Assembly (NCBI RefSeq): GCF_022965805.1
Contig: NC_133114.1
Span: forward strand, 3,556,761 to 3,620,760
Length of the DNA stretch: 64,000 bases
Origin: Primulina eburnea
Taxonomy: Eukaryota; Streptophyta; Magnoliopsida; Lamiales; Gesneriaceae
Direction: 5' to 3'
Positions within the stretch are counted from its first letter, which is position 1; every line of letters starts with the position of its first letter. The notes beneath the pieces were generated by a model. The model had not been told where the DNA came from, searched no databases, and saw only the letters and a list, made by a program, of their open reading frames with translations. Of the stretch, positions 1 through 9,136 are shown piece after piece. The position numbers and the translations under genes are program-made.

Positions 1-1526
1 AGTTCAGCAACTATTTGCTGCAATTTTTGTTCCCGAGATAAGTCAAAGAAATATTTCTTCCTTTGCAAAGCTTGCTGAATAGAGGAAGCCTTAACTGTTT
101 TTAACACTAGTCGTTCTAGATCAATAAATCTTTTCAACTTGGATTTATTGCGCAGTTCCTTAGCAAAAACATTAACTCTGAAATTGACCCATTCCTCAAA
201 AACTTGGTGCTTCTCTGCTGCAAATGTATTGACTTCTTGCCAGATGAGGTCAATGTGAGTCTGAATTGCATTTGAGGGTCTGGGTTCTTCTTGAAGTTTA
301 CTCTTGCCCTTAGAGTCACTCAAAATGTGTGGGATAGTTAATCCTGATGTAGTTGCGTCAATATTTTCTCTGAGTATTATTCCGGTGGGTCTGGCAAACG
401 GCAAAGAAGAGTAAGGTGAGATACTAATCAGTGGAGCTTTGACCCCTGGAAGTTTTGATGATTTGCTGGATGCAGTGATGTTTGACAGAAATGAGGATAA
501 TGGTAACTGATCCTCAGTTAAGGATGCAACTGAAACTTCCTTTGAGAAAACATCCTGGATTGGCTGTTGAGCTCCTGTATCCATTACCTGATTAATGGAT
601 GTGGGTTTAACATGATCAACTGATTTGGTCTTCAGTGTCCTTGGTTTCTTGACAATTTGAAGAGGTAGAATCTTCTGACTATCAGGATCACTGAGAGTCA
701 GTTTGCGTTTTGACTCTTTCTTCTTTGTTAAGTTCTTGGCAACTTTGACTGATTTGGGAGCAGCCTGCTCCATCCCAATTTCCTTCTTGATCTTGATGAA
801 TTTCTCAGGAGAAAGATCTAATTTGGTTTTTGATGGTAGAATGTTTTTAGCATTGAACACCTTGAATCTTGATAATCTGTCAGAATCATCAGCAATTAAC
901 CCTTGGTTTTTCAGCAGATAACTGAGATGGACAGCAAAACCTTTGGATTGCTTAGCAGAAGAGAACATGTTCTTCAAAATAGTGAATAGAAGATGCTTCC
1001 AGTTGATTCGTCGTCCAGTCATGATTACTGTGATGAGTTGAAACTTTTCCAGAGTCAGAGCAGCAAAGGACCCAGCCTTCGCCAAAAGCCCTTTGGCTAC
1101 AATGTCTGCCAGCAGTTGCACCTCGTGCTTTAACTCCTTCTTGGGATCGGAAACTTTGATTTTCCGTCCATCTGCAGAGAGTAAAGTTTGCATCTCTTCG
1201 ATTTCCGATGCTTTGATCTCAGAAATTTGTGCTAGCCCATCAGAAGGCAGTAAAAACAAATCTCCAAAATAATCTTCAGAGATGATCATTAGTTTGTTAT
1301 TGATGGTAGCAGCAATGTTTTCATCAGAATTGATGAATCCTGTTGAATAGAAGTCGTGAAGCTCTTTGGGATAAATTTCCTGAGCGTAGAGACCCAAAAA
1401 GGGTTTTAAGCCTGCTGATTCCAGTTGCTGAAATACTTTCTTTACATCAGCGTCTGTAATGGACATAATTGAGTTGAAGTTGATAGCCATGGCGTTCAAA
1501 AGATGTGCTGGAATCTGGTTTGCCAT
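1..1526 (-). CDS. Accessory ORF after copia pol (env position), runs off left edge
   Basis: An uninterrupted reading frame of 508 codons starts at an ATG (1526-1524) and is still open at base 1; I read every codon and found no stop. It is in the same orientation as the copia gag-pol and lies downstream of pol, where Sireviruses carry an env-like ORF. Residues 1 to about 240 look like a folded, mostly helical domain (starts MANQIPAHLLNAMAINFN). Roughly 260-400 is Lys/Ser/Pro-rich and probably disordered. The last 80 or so residues are again helical and charged. I see no signal peptide, transmembrane segment or zinc finger, so it does not look like an envelope protein. Function unknown. From memory, the N-terminal part recalls hypothetical proteins repeated many times in Gesneriaceae genomes; this was not checked. 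Confidence 0.75.
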   Translation of the reverse strand, partial: MANQIPAHLLNAMAINFNSIMSITDADVKKVFQQLESAGLKPFLGLYAQEIYPKELHDFYSTGFINSDENIAATINNKLMIISEDYFGDLFLLPSDGLAQISEIKASEIEEMQTLLSADGRKIKVSDPKKELKHEVQLLADIVAKGLLAKAGSFAALTLEKFQLITVIMTGRRINWKHLLFTILKNMFSSAKQSKGFAVHLSYLLKNQGLIADDSDRLSRFKVFNAKNILPSKTKLDLSPEKFIKIKKEIGMEQAAPKSVKVAKNLTKKKESKRKLTLSDPDSQKILPLQIVKKPRTLKTKSVDHVKPTSINQVMDTGAQQPIQDVFSKEVSVASLTEDQLPLSSFLSNITASSKSSKLPGVKAPLISISPYSSLPFARPTGIILRENIDATTSGLTIPHILSDSKGKSKLQEEPRPSNAIQTHIDLIWQEVNTFAAEKHQVFEEWVNFRVNVFAKELRNKSKLKRFIDLERLVLKTVKASSIQQALQRKKYFFDLSREQKLQQIVAE

Positions 1527-2067
1527 TTGAAAGTGTTAGAAACTCTGATATCTCTCAAGATAAAAATTAAGAGAAATGAGAGTTCTTTAGAAAGATAAAA
1601 TGCTCGTAAAGGAAAACTGAAATGAAGCGGGGAATAGTACTAATGTTGTGACTGTTTGAATTTTCGGACACGTGTCAGTCCAGTAAAATTTTTGAGTAAA
1701 AATATGTGTACGTGTACTGTAATCGTGTGTGTAAAATAATGAGCGGTTAAAAATGTATACACGTTATAAACTGAAATTCATCATGAATTAGCAGACAGAC
1801 ATGTCATTTGATGTGGAATATAATAGGTTTAATTATTTAACTTTCATGAGAAGATTAGTTGAATAATCAACTTGAACGAGCAGTCAGGAAAAACTGATTC
1901 CTTTCAGTTGAGAATTCACTAACAACTGTCTTCTCAGTTAACTTCTTAAACCTTCATTCCCCCTAAATAGATGCATTAAATAAAATAATCCTGATTAAGA
2001 AAATCCCAAGGCTTGGTAGTGTAATCGTCTTTTAAAGGAGTGTCCTTTCATCTTCTTTGACCTGACC
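1527..2067. other. AT-rich spacer between opposed accessory ORFs
   Basis: This interval separates the minus-strand ORF starting at 1526 from the plus-strand units starting near 2068, so it is a divergent promoter region by position. It is AT-rich and has no ORF. TCAACT/CAGTTG-type motifs occur around 1850-1945. I could not identify a convincing TATA box for the minus-strand ORF. Confidence 0.4.
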
Positions 2068-2075
2068 TATAAATA
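2068..2075 (+). promoter_or_regulatory. TATA box of antisense unit A
   Basis: TATAAATA lies 57 bp upstream of the ATG at 2125. The paralogous unit B has TATAAATG 59 bp before its ATG. The matched spacing in both units makes these likely core promoters acting antisense to the retrotransposon. Confidence 0.55.
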
Positions 2076-2124
2076 AGAATAGAAAAGTTAGTCACAAGCA
2101 TCAGCAGAAAATACTCAAAGATAA

Positions 2125-2523
2125 ATGGCAGGAGCAAGTAGTTCAAACGTTGATCCTTTTTCGCTGGAAGCACAGAAAGCTGTTATAGAAGACAAAGTTT
2201 TCTAAGCTAGTCTTCCCTACTAGGAAGAATTACAGGAGCTCGAGCTCCTGTACAACTCAGGAAGGGTTACTTCGTTCAGGCGGATGGCCCAACTGAGAGA
2301 AGTGCGAGAGCACTTAAAGATTTCTGCAGAGGTGGATGCCTTCAAGGAAGGCCATCTTTATGAGCTGATGCTGCGCAAGGAGTTGGAGACTCTCAACAGC
2401 ATCGTTTCTTCACACAGTTTCTGCAAAACTTCGTCCTCAGCACTAGCTGTTTGGATGAATATGTGGATAGCTAGTGTGAAAGAAACTTATGATAATGTAA
2501 TCCTTTCAAATATTTATGGATGA
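2125..2523 (+). pseudogene. Antisense accessory ORF, copy A (two internal stops)
   Basis: The frame starts at ATG 2125, meets TAA and TAG within about 35 codons, then stays open to the stop at 2521-2523. The downstream part aligns by eye with the intact ORF at 2850-3272: both share a helical core (EELQELELL / EKIYELKMV; LMLRKELETLNSIVSS / AMLWKEWHVIDKISKS) and a Trp-containing C-terminal helix. It is therefore a decayed tandem paralogue. It runs opposite to the host copia element. Function unknown. Confidence 0.6.
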
Positions 2524-2528
2524 ATAAA
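2523..2528 (+). terminator. Possible poly(A) signal of unit A
   Basis: AATAAA begins at the last base of the unit A stop codon and is followed by a T-rich stretch, as expected for a plant near-upstream poly(A) element. Weak on its own in AT-rich DNA. Confidence 0.3.
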
Positions 2529-2790
2529 ATATTTATTGTATCGTTTTGTTTTATTTCTTCACACAATTATCTGTTATATGATCTAATGAAATGCTAACAG
2601 TCATCAGTTTTGATAAGTAAACAAATGAACTGATGAAAAACTAATTTTCATAAGTTGATAATGAAACAACTAATAAAATTCAAACTGTTATCAGTTGACA
2701 ATGATCAACTGATATCTTAAATGTCCTCGGTAAATGTGAGAGACGCTTTAATTGACTTGTGATTCTTCAACTTCTTCAACACCTTTTTCT

Positions 2791-2798
2791 TATAAATG
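2791..2798 (+). promoter_or_regulatory. TATA box of antisense unit B
   Basis: TATAAATG sits 59 bp upstream of the ATG at 2850, mirroring unit A. Confidence 0.5.
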
Positions 2799-2849
2799 AG
2801 ATGATATTGATAAAAATGTGATTCCACATCAGTTCAAAACTATTTAAAC

Positions 2850-3272
2850 ATGTCTGATTCTGATGCATGCAGTAGCACTCACGTTCATGTGACTGATCAG
2901 TCAGCCCCTCGCTTAACTGAAATTAAAAGAAAAATGGAAAGATATGTCTTTCAGAAGGTATTGACAACCTGGGAAAAGATTTATGAGTTGAAGATGGTGA
3001 GTGACAGTGTTGTCATTCCTACTCGTGCTCAGGAGGCAAGAGCACTGAAATACCTTGCTCGTTTTGAGGTTAGGCATGTTAATGATTTGGTTGAAGACAA
3101 ATGTCTTTTAGAAGCAATGCTATGGAAGGAGTGGCATGTTATTGATAAGATCTCAAAGTCAAGGGCATTTGCTGGAGTTCGAATTTATGAGTTAAAAGAT
3201 TGGGTTAGGGCATGGCTAGATACAGTTGGATCTATGATTTCTTCTGTAAATTGGGAACGTTGGTATTCTTAG
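2850..3272 (+). CDS. Antisense accessory ORF, copy B (140 aa)
   Basis: This complete 140-codon ORF starts at ATG 2850 and ends at TAG. It lies between pol (which ends at 3352 on the other strand) and copy A, and is antisense to the retrotransposon. The protein is charged and largely helical, with a Trp-rich tail (WVRAWL, WERWYS) and no membrane segment or zinc motif. It is paralogous to the broken copy A. Antisense ORFs between pol and the 3' LTR are known in some Tat-lineage gypsy elements (Grande1, Retand); I do not know of this family in a copia element. Function unknown. Confidence 0.6.
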   Translation: MSDSDACSSTHVHVTDQSAPRLTEIKRKMERYVFQKVLTTWEKIYELKMVSDSVVIPTRAQEARALKYLARFEVRHVNDLVEDKCLLEAMLWKEWHVIDKISKSRAFAGVRIYELKDWVRAWLDTVGSMISSVNWERWYS

Positions 3273-3351
3273 TGAAATATTATTCTCAATTTGTTGTGTT
3301 CTTATTTTCTGCACTTAATTCTATTAGTGAAGTTATATTACTAATAATATC

Positions 3352-4792
3352 TTAAGATAAATCAATTAAACCAAGAATATTTCGGAAATAAGAAAACTTA
3401 GCCTCTGGTAATGGTTTTGTGAAGATGTCTGCTGCTTGTTGTTCCGTTGAGACGTATTCTAATCTGATGTTCATTTTCAGTGCACGATCTCTGATGAAAT
3501 GATGTCTGACATCTATATGCTTAGTCCTGGAGTGAAGAACTGGATTGTATGTAATAGCAATTGTACTCGTGTTGTCACAGAATATTGGTGATTCCTTTGC
3601 ATCAACACCATAATCTTTCAGTTGTTGCTGAATCCAGAGTAGTTGGGCACAGCAGCTTCCAGCAGCAAGATATTCTGCTTCAGTTGTGGAAGTTGCTATG
3701 GATGTTTGCTTTTTACTAAACCAAGAGATCAGTCTGTCTCCAAGAAACTGACATGATCCACTTGTACTTTTCCGATCAAGCTTGCATCCTGCATAATCTG
3801 CATCTGAATAGCCAACTAAATTGAAAGATGAGTCTTTAGAGTACCATAATCCAACATTTTCCGTGCCTTTGAGATATTTCAAGATACGTTTGGCAGCAGA
3901 AAAATGTGATTGCTTAGGATTAGCTTGAAATCTTGCACATATACATACATCAAACATAATATCAGGACGACTAGCAGTTAGGTACAATAAAGAACCTATT
4001 AAACCTCTGTAAAGTGTCGTCTCAACTGATATTCCCCCTTGATCAATGTCTAATTTAACTGATGAGCTCATTGGAGTGCTTGCTGCTGAACAAGATTCCA
4101 TGCCAAATTTCTTCAGCAATTCCTTGGTATATTTGGTTTGACTGATAAATGTTCCTGAATCCAGTTGCTTCACTTGTAAACCAAGAAAGAATGTCAGCTC
4201 ACCCATCATGCTCATCTCGAACTTATCCTGCATTAACTTGGAAAATTTCTTGCATAATTTGGGGTTAGTTGACCCAAAAATAATGTCATCAACGTAAATT
4301 TGAACAAGTAAGATATGATCATTTTTCGAAAATTTAAACAAAGTCTTATCAAATGATCCAACAGAAAAATCATGATCAGTTAGGAATTTTGAAAGGGTTT
4401 CATACCAAGCTCTTGGAGCTTGTTTGAGACCATATAACGCTTTGTTCAAATAATAGACATGATCAGGGAAGTTATGATTGACAAAACCTGGAGGTTGTTC
4501 AACGTAGACTTCTTCCTGCAATTGGCCATTTAGGAATGCACTTTTCACATCCATTTGATAGATTTTAAAGTTCTTGAAGGATGCATAGGTAAGAAATATT
4601 CTGATTGCCTCCAGTCTTGCAACTGGTGCATATGTTTCATCATAATCAATTCCTTCTTCTTGTCTATATCCTTGTGCCACTAGCCTTGCTTTGTTGCGCA
4701 CAACTGAACCATCTTCGTTCAGTTTGTTTCTGTACACCCATTTTGTACCTATAACAGTTTTAGAAACTGGTCTTGGAACTAAGTTCCAGACA
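3352..4792 (-). pseudogene. pol: Copia reverse transcriptase / RNase H (pol 3' half)
   Basis: The frame shows RT with the catalytic YVDDIIFGS box, conserved blocks DVKSAFLNG and [13 protein letters not shown], then RNase H with DADYAGC, STTEAEY and the histidine-rich end [12 protein letters not shown]. It ends at a stop at 3352-3354. This half is open throughout. It is separated from the integrase half by the hAT insertion at 4801-9128. The frame is in phase on both sides once the element and one target-site copy are discounted. Confidence 0.9.
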
Positions 4793-4800
4793 TTGTTATG
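4793..4800. repeat. Target-site duplication, left (hAT)
   Basis: TTGTTATG, identical to 9129-9136: the 8-bp duplication expected of a hAT insertion. Confidence 0.95.
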
Positions 4801-4814
4801 TAGGGGTGTGCAAT

Positions 4815-4975
4815 CGGTCAGAACCGAACCGACCGAACCGAACTTTTCGAAAACCGAACTGACCGATTTTTGTTTTGGAAAACCGAACCGACCGAATTTT
4901 GAAAAGAAAACCGAGAAAACCGAACCGATAAAATTTCGGTTATTTCGATTTTCGACCGAAATAACCGATTTTTTT
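4815..4975. repeat. hAT left subterminal repeat cluster
   Basis: Many copies of AACCGA/ACCGAAC and their complements lie within 160 bp of the left end. The matching cluster lies at 8949-9116. Such clusters bind hAT transposases. Confidence 0.8.
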
Positions 4976-4979
4976 ATTA

Positions 4980-5622
4980 AATAAACTTTTTAAACATATT
5001 TACACAAAACTACAACTGAATTTAATACATGATTCAAATATACAGAGATAATCAATTCACCAATGGCCAAAAAAGAAGCAGAACAAATATTACATCCCTG
5101 CATTACAATATTACATACCATGACCCAATTTTACCATTAGATTCAAAATGGTCCATGTACTAGAAACAAGCAACAATCAACAATCTGCTGGTAGGAACCA
5201 GCTAGGAAACATTTTGAATCAAAATACAATTCACAAAACAGAAAGAGATAAAATAACCACATCATCTCAAGATCAAATGAGATGAGCTGAAGGAGATTTA
5301 GCAGAACCAGAAGCTTTTAGAATCTCCATTGTTACAGCCAACAGATGGAGCAATCCTCGTTCCTCTCAAAACAAGAACCAACCAATCTGCTAGAATGAAA
5401 CTAAACAAGTAAGTAAGTACACTTCCAAGTTAGATAAAACATTCACAACATATCATTGATATTTAATGTAATTTACCATCCCTTTATGTGGTCGCCGACG
5501 ACGAATCCAATGTAATTTTCAACAATTCTGGAGAAAAAAATGAGATACAAGTTAAATAAGTCACTAAATACACATTTTAGAATGAGAAAGAAAAAAATAA
5601 TATGTTATTTTAAAAGAAATAA
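4980..5622. other. hAT 3' non-coding interior
   Basis: AT-rich sequence between the left subterminal cluster and the transposase stop codon. I see no ORF or other structure; it is probably the transposase 3' UTR. Confidence 0.5.
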
Positions 5623-7764
5623 CTAACCGATATCAAGTTTTTCTACATCTTCTAAAATTTCTTCAACATTGATTGGGTTTGGACGTAAACGAAGCCAATC
5701 TTCAGTACAAATAAGGCTTTCTACTACCTTAGGAGTCAATGAACTCCTAAAACAATCAAGTATCCGACCACCGGTGCTAAAAGCGGATTCTGAAGCACCT
5801 GTTGATATTGGGATGGCTAACACATCACGTGCAATTTGAGCAAGTATAGGAAATCTATGATGGTTTTGCTTCCACCATGCCAAAATGTCAAAAGTTTCAC
5901 AATATTCCTCAACCATTTCATTAAGATACTTGTCTAGTTCCGACATGCTGCCATCACCATGAAGTTGAGCTTTTTGCCTCTTGTATTTTGCAAGGATTGA
6001 TTGTCTTCTCAAATCCATTTGACTCACATTTTTTGGCTCCATGTCACCTGATTCTTGAGTAGATGACTCTTTCAAGATACCACCTTTAGGCTCCATCTTC
6101 TCCTTGTAATTTTTGAACAAAGCAAGTAACATGTCCTTTACCATCTTTGCTACTCTTGCACCCTTTTCATTTCCATACAATTCAGCCAACATAAATTCAA
6201 CGAAATCCAATTTATGCCTTGGATCAAGCACCACCGCAATATAAAGCAACTTATTCACCTTCTCAGGTTCTCCCCAATACTTGTCAAATTTCTTCCTCAT
6301 TCTCATCCCCATTGCATATACATCTAAATCATCACTTTCTTGCCACTCCTTCAATATAGTATGAATAGAACTAATCTCGTGTGCAAAAGTATTAGAAGTG
6401 ACATACAAAGAACCTGAAACTTTTAATGTTAGATCATAAAAAACTTGCAATAAAGATGCAAAAATCCTAACATTGTTCCAATCTACACTTGTTGGCCTTC
6501 CATCACAAATTTTAATCTCTTTTTTTGGTTTGCCATCTGGCCCAAGTATCACACCTCCATCACCATCAACAATGTCACTCCACTCTTTATATTGAAGATC
6601 TAACTTGAAGCATACATCTTGTTCATCAAGTCTATCAAAAGCTCTTTCAAATTTTTGAGTTACATTCAACATCAAGAAAGTTGAATTCCATCTAGTAGAT
6701 ACATCCAAACACAAAGAATTCTCGCTTTCAATTTTTTCAATCTCTACACATTCTTTGAACTTGATTAATCTGGAGGGGGATTGTCTAACATATTTAACTG
6801 CATTCCTGACCCTCGACACAGATTCATTTATCTCTTTTAATCCATCAACAACAATCAAATTGATTATATGAGCTACACACCTCATATGAATGTATTCTCC
6901 CTTCAAAATAGTAGAATCCCAATTAGCCATCTTCTTTTTGAAATTATTTACAGCCACATCATTTGAACTTGCATTATCAACTGTAATTGTGAAAACTCTG
7001 TCAATTCCCCAACCCCTCAAGCAATTCTCAATTGCTAAACTAATTGCCTCACCTTTATGACTTGTAATTGGACAAAAATTGATAATTCTTTTGTGTAACT
7101 TCCAATCTTTATCAATAAAGTGGGCTGTTAGACACATATAGTTGATGTTTTGAATTGAGGTCCATGAATCAGTGGTCAAACAAACTCTCTGTGACAAAGT
7201 ATTCAACAAACTTTTCAAATTTTCTCTTTCAATTCCATATAATTCAACACAGTCACGTGCAACACTCCATCTTGAAGGAATTCGAAACTTTGGACATGTA
7301 GTGGCCATAAATAATTTAAAACCATCTCTCTCTACAAATTTGAAAGGCAATTCATCCATTATAATCATTTTAGTCAAAGCTTTTCTACATGCATCCTGAT
7401 CAAATTTCCAAGAACTCAAGCTAACCTCACCCTCTATTGCACCTGCCTGTAAACACAGTTGTGCTTGATTCATTTCAATGGCATGAGGATGTTTCTTACA
7501 TGCATTCAAATGAGATTTCAAGCTTGTAGTTCCATTCTTGTACGGGTCAGAAAAAAATTCCTTCTCACAATAATTGCATTTGGCTTTCTTTTCATCATCT
7601 TCATTAGTAAATTTTGTGAAATGATTCCATACCTCACTTCTTGATTGAACAGGTTTTCGCTTGGTTGCCTTTACTTTTGAATCAGCACATGTTTTTGTTC
7701 CCACTGAAGGTTGTCGTACTGAACAACTACCATCAACGTCCATATTTGAAATATTTTCTTGCAT
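5623..7764 (-). CDS. hAT transposase (BED finger, 713 aa)
   Basis: Encodes a full-length hAT transposase that would bind the element's ends and cut and rejoin DNA in the nucleus. A BED-type zinc finger lies at about residues 45-95 (Cys63, Cys66, His85, then Cys89 or His92). The RNase H-like core shows TTDSWTS and the VDNASSND block, which hold catalytic Asp residues. The C-terminal hAT dimerisation region (about 605-690) shows LAWWKQN and the TGASESAFS block. The length matches the family and I see no break. The start at 7764 gives the usual basic leader before the BED finger. It resembles the RICESLEEPER/ZBED class; it could be a domesticated type, but its TIR-bounded context argues for a transposon gene. 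Confidence 0.93.
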   Translation of the reverse strand: MQENISNMDVDGSCSVRQPSVGTKTCADSKVKATKRKPVQSRSEVWNHFTKFTNEDDEKKAKCNYCEKEFFSDPYKNGTTSLKSHLNACKKHPHAIEMNQAQLCLQAGAIEGEVSLSSWKFDQDACRKALTKMIIMDELPFKFVERDGFKLFMATTCPKFRIPSRWSVARDCVELYGIERENLKSLLNTLSQRVCLTTDSWTSIQNINYMCLTAHFIDKDWKLHKRIINFCPITSHKGEAISLAIENCLRGWGIDRVFTITVDNASSNDVAVNNFKKKMANWDSTILKGEYIHMRCVAHIINLIVVDGLKEINESVSRVRNAVKYVRQSPSRLIKFKECVEIEKIESENSLCLDVSTRWNSTFLMLNVTQKFERAFDRLDEQDVCFKLDLQYKEWSDIVDGDGGVILGPDGKPKKEIKICDGRPTSVDWNNVRIFASLLQVFYDLTLKVSGSLYVTSNTFAHEISSIHTILKEWQESDDLDVYAMGMRMRKKFDKYWGEPEKVNKLLYIAVVLDPRHKLDFVEFMLAELYGNEKGARVAKMVKDMLLALFKNYKEKMEPKGGILKESSTQESGDMEPKNVSQMDLRRQSILAKYKRQKAQLHGDGSMSELDKYLNEMVEEYCETFDILAWWKQNHHRFPILAQIARDVLAIPISTGASESAFSTGGRILDCFRSSLTPKVVESLICTEDWLRLRPNPINVEEILEDVEKLDIG

Positions 7765-8889
7765 TGATACCTACTGGCCAAAAATTAATTCAAAACCAAA
7801 AATTAATTCAAAACCCAAAATAAACGTCATGGAAAGCTTATAAATCTGCAGTAATAAAATTCTACAAACGTTATATCATTATTTAAGTGGATTCCCAATA
7901 TCTCCAAAATAAATGTACACCAAACAAAATAAACTAAGTTCTCATCTACACAGCCAGACCCTCTGGCCAAATATATCTTAGTAATAGGCATGATATTTTT
8001 CTAGGGGTTTGCATATAATATGGCACTTCCAACTTTTACTTTTCACCTTCACTCGTTTAAATTCACAAATCTCATTTCTTAGATTGAAATGGCCAAATAT
8101 TTCTCAAGTTTACAAGACTAATACAAGGTAGGAAGTGTCTGAATTCGAAAGTTGGATAAACCCAGCTCGGTTTTCAAGTTCAATTCGCCACATGAATGTT
8201 GAGTATGTTAAAGGAAACTCACTGTTGGAAATCATGATTAGTAATTTAGCATTCAGTATAACTACTCTGGTTTTTATAGAAATTTGTTGTCAAAAATAAC
8301 TTTACAACTACAAGGTAGGAAGCAACAGAAAAAAGAACAAGTTCAAATTATAATCATTATTCAAATTTTCTTTTAATCGATTCATCTCTTCCATGCGTTA
8401 AATATTTTTTAAACATCTTATTTTCCTTCTAAAAACTTTAATTTCATCATTTTTTTCCTAATTTCACATTACATACATATCTATGTAAAAACTTGGTAAA
8501 ACTTGGAAAGTATGCACCCGAAAAAACGAATAAAATAGATTAAGGGCAAGAACTAAATCATCACAGCTCCAAAAAATTTCACCCAGAAATCGATCATTAC
8601 TAAATCTGAGACCAGGGAAAAAAATAAAATTGATTAAATAACTTACTGTCTCTTGAAGGGTAGAGAAGTATAATAGCGGTTGGGAGAGGGTCTGGCTTAT
8701 AAACAAACAGAATAATCTCCCAGGCAGCGGCTGAACTTATTCGATGGAAGTTTTCATGAGAGGTTGAGCGTTGAGGTCTTGAGGATGATGGCTGAGAGGC
8801 TGAGAATGATGAGCTTGTACGTTTGAGTTAGGGCAACCAACAGAAATAAAAAGCCCAATAGAATTTGATTTATTTCAATAGGCCCAAAA
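7765..8889 (-). other. hAT transposase upstream region
   Basis: About 1.1 kb of non-coding sequence upstream of the transposase ATG, presumably its promoter and 5' UTR. No other gene is seen. Confidence 0.45.
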
Positions 8890-8948
8890 GATATATATAT
8901 ATATTATATATATATATATAGATATATATATATATATATATATATATA
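8890..8948. repeat. (TA)n microsatellite inside hAT
   Basis: Nearly continuous TA dinucleotides with a few interruptions, just inside the right subterminal cluster. Confidence 0.9.
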
Positions 8949-9116
8949 AATTCGGTTTTATCGGTCTAACCGATATTTCTCCAAAAAAACCGAACCGAAC
9001 CTACTAAACCAATGAAACCGAATTAATAAACCGAACAACCCGATTACGCCGATTAAACCGAACCGAATTTCTAAATTTTTTCGGTTTTTTCGGTTTTCTC
9101 GATTTGACCGATATTT
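8949..9116. repeat. hAT right subterminal repeat cluster
   Basis: Dense ACCGA/TCGGT motifs mirroring those at 4815-4975, ending at the right terminal inverted repeat. Confidence 0.8.
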
Positions 9117-9128
9117 TGCTCACCCCTA

Positions 9129-9136
9129 TTGTTATG
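9129..9136. repeat. Target-site duplication, right (hAT)
   Basis: TTGTTATG, identical to 4793-4800. Confidence 0.95.

Larger units (their letters stand above)
4801..9128 (-). mobile_element. Autonomous-looking hAT DNA transposon (4,328 bp)
   Basis: The ends are TAGGGGTGTGCAA (left) and, inverted, TAGGGGTGAGCAA (right): 13-bp terminal inverted repeats with one mismatch. A perfect 8-bp TTGTTATG target duplication flanks them. Both subterminal regions are packed with ACCGA/TCGGT motifs, typical hAT transposase-binding clusters. Inside is one intact 713-aa transposase ORF on the minus strand. The element sits in the copia pol gene. Intact ORF, perfect TSD and matching TIRs suggest a young and possibly active copy. 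Confidence 0.95.

Noticed and set aside
7172..7399. Plus-strand ORFs over the hAT transposase
   Set aside because: Shadows of the transposase reading frame without motifs.
9071..9128. C-terminal end of the copia integrase frame beyond 9129
   Set aside because: These codons lie in the hAT terminal repeat, not in copia.
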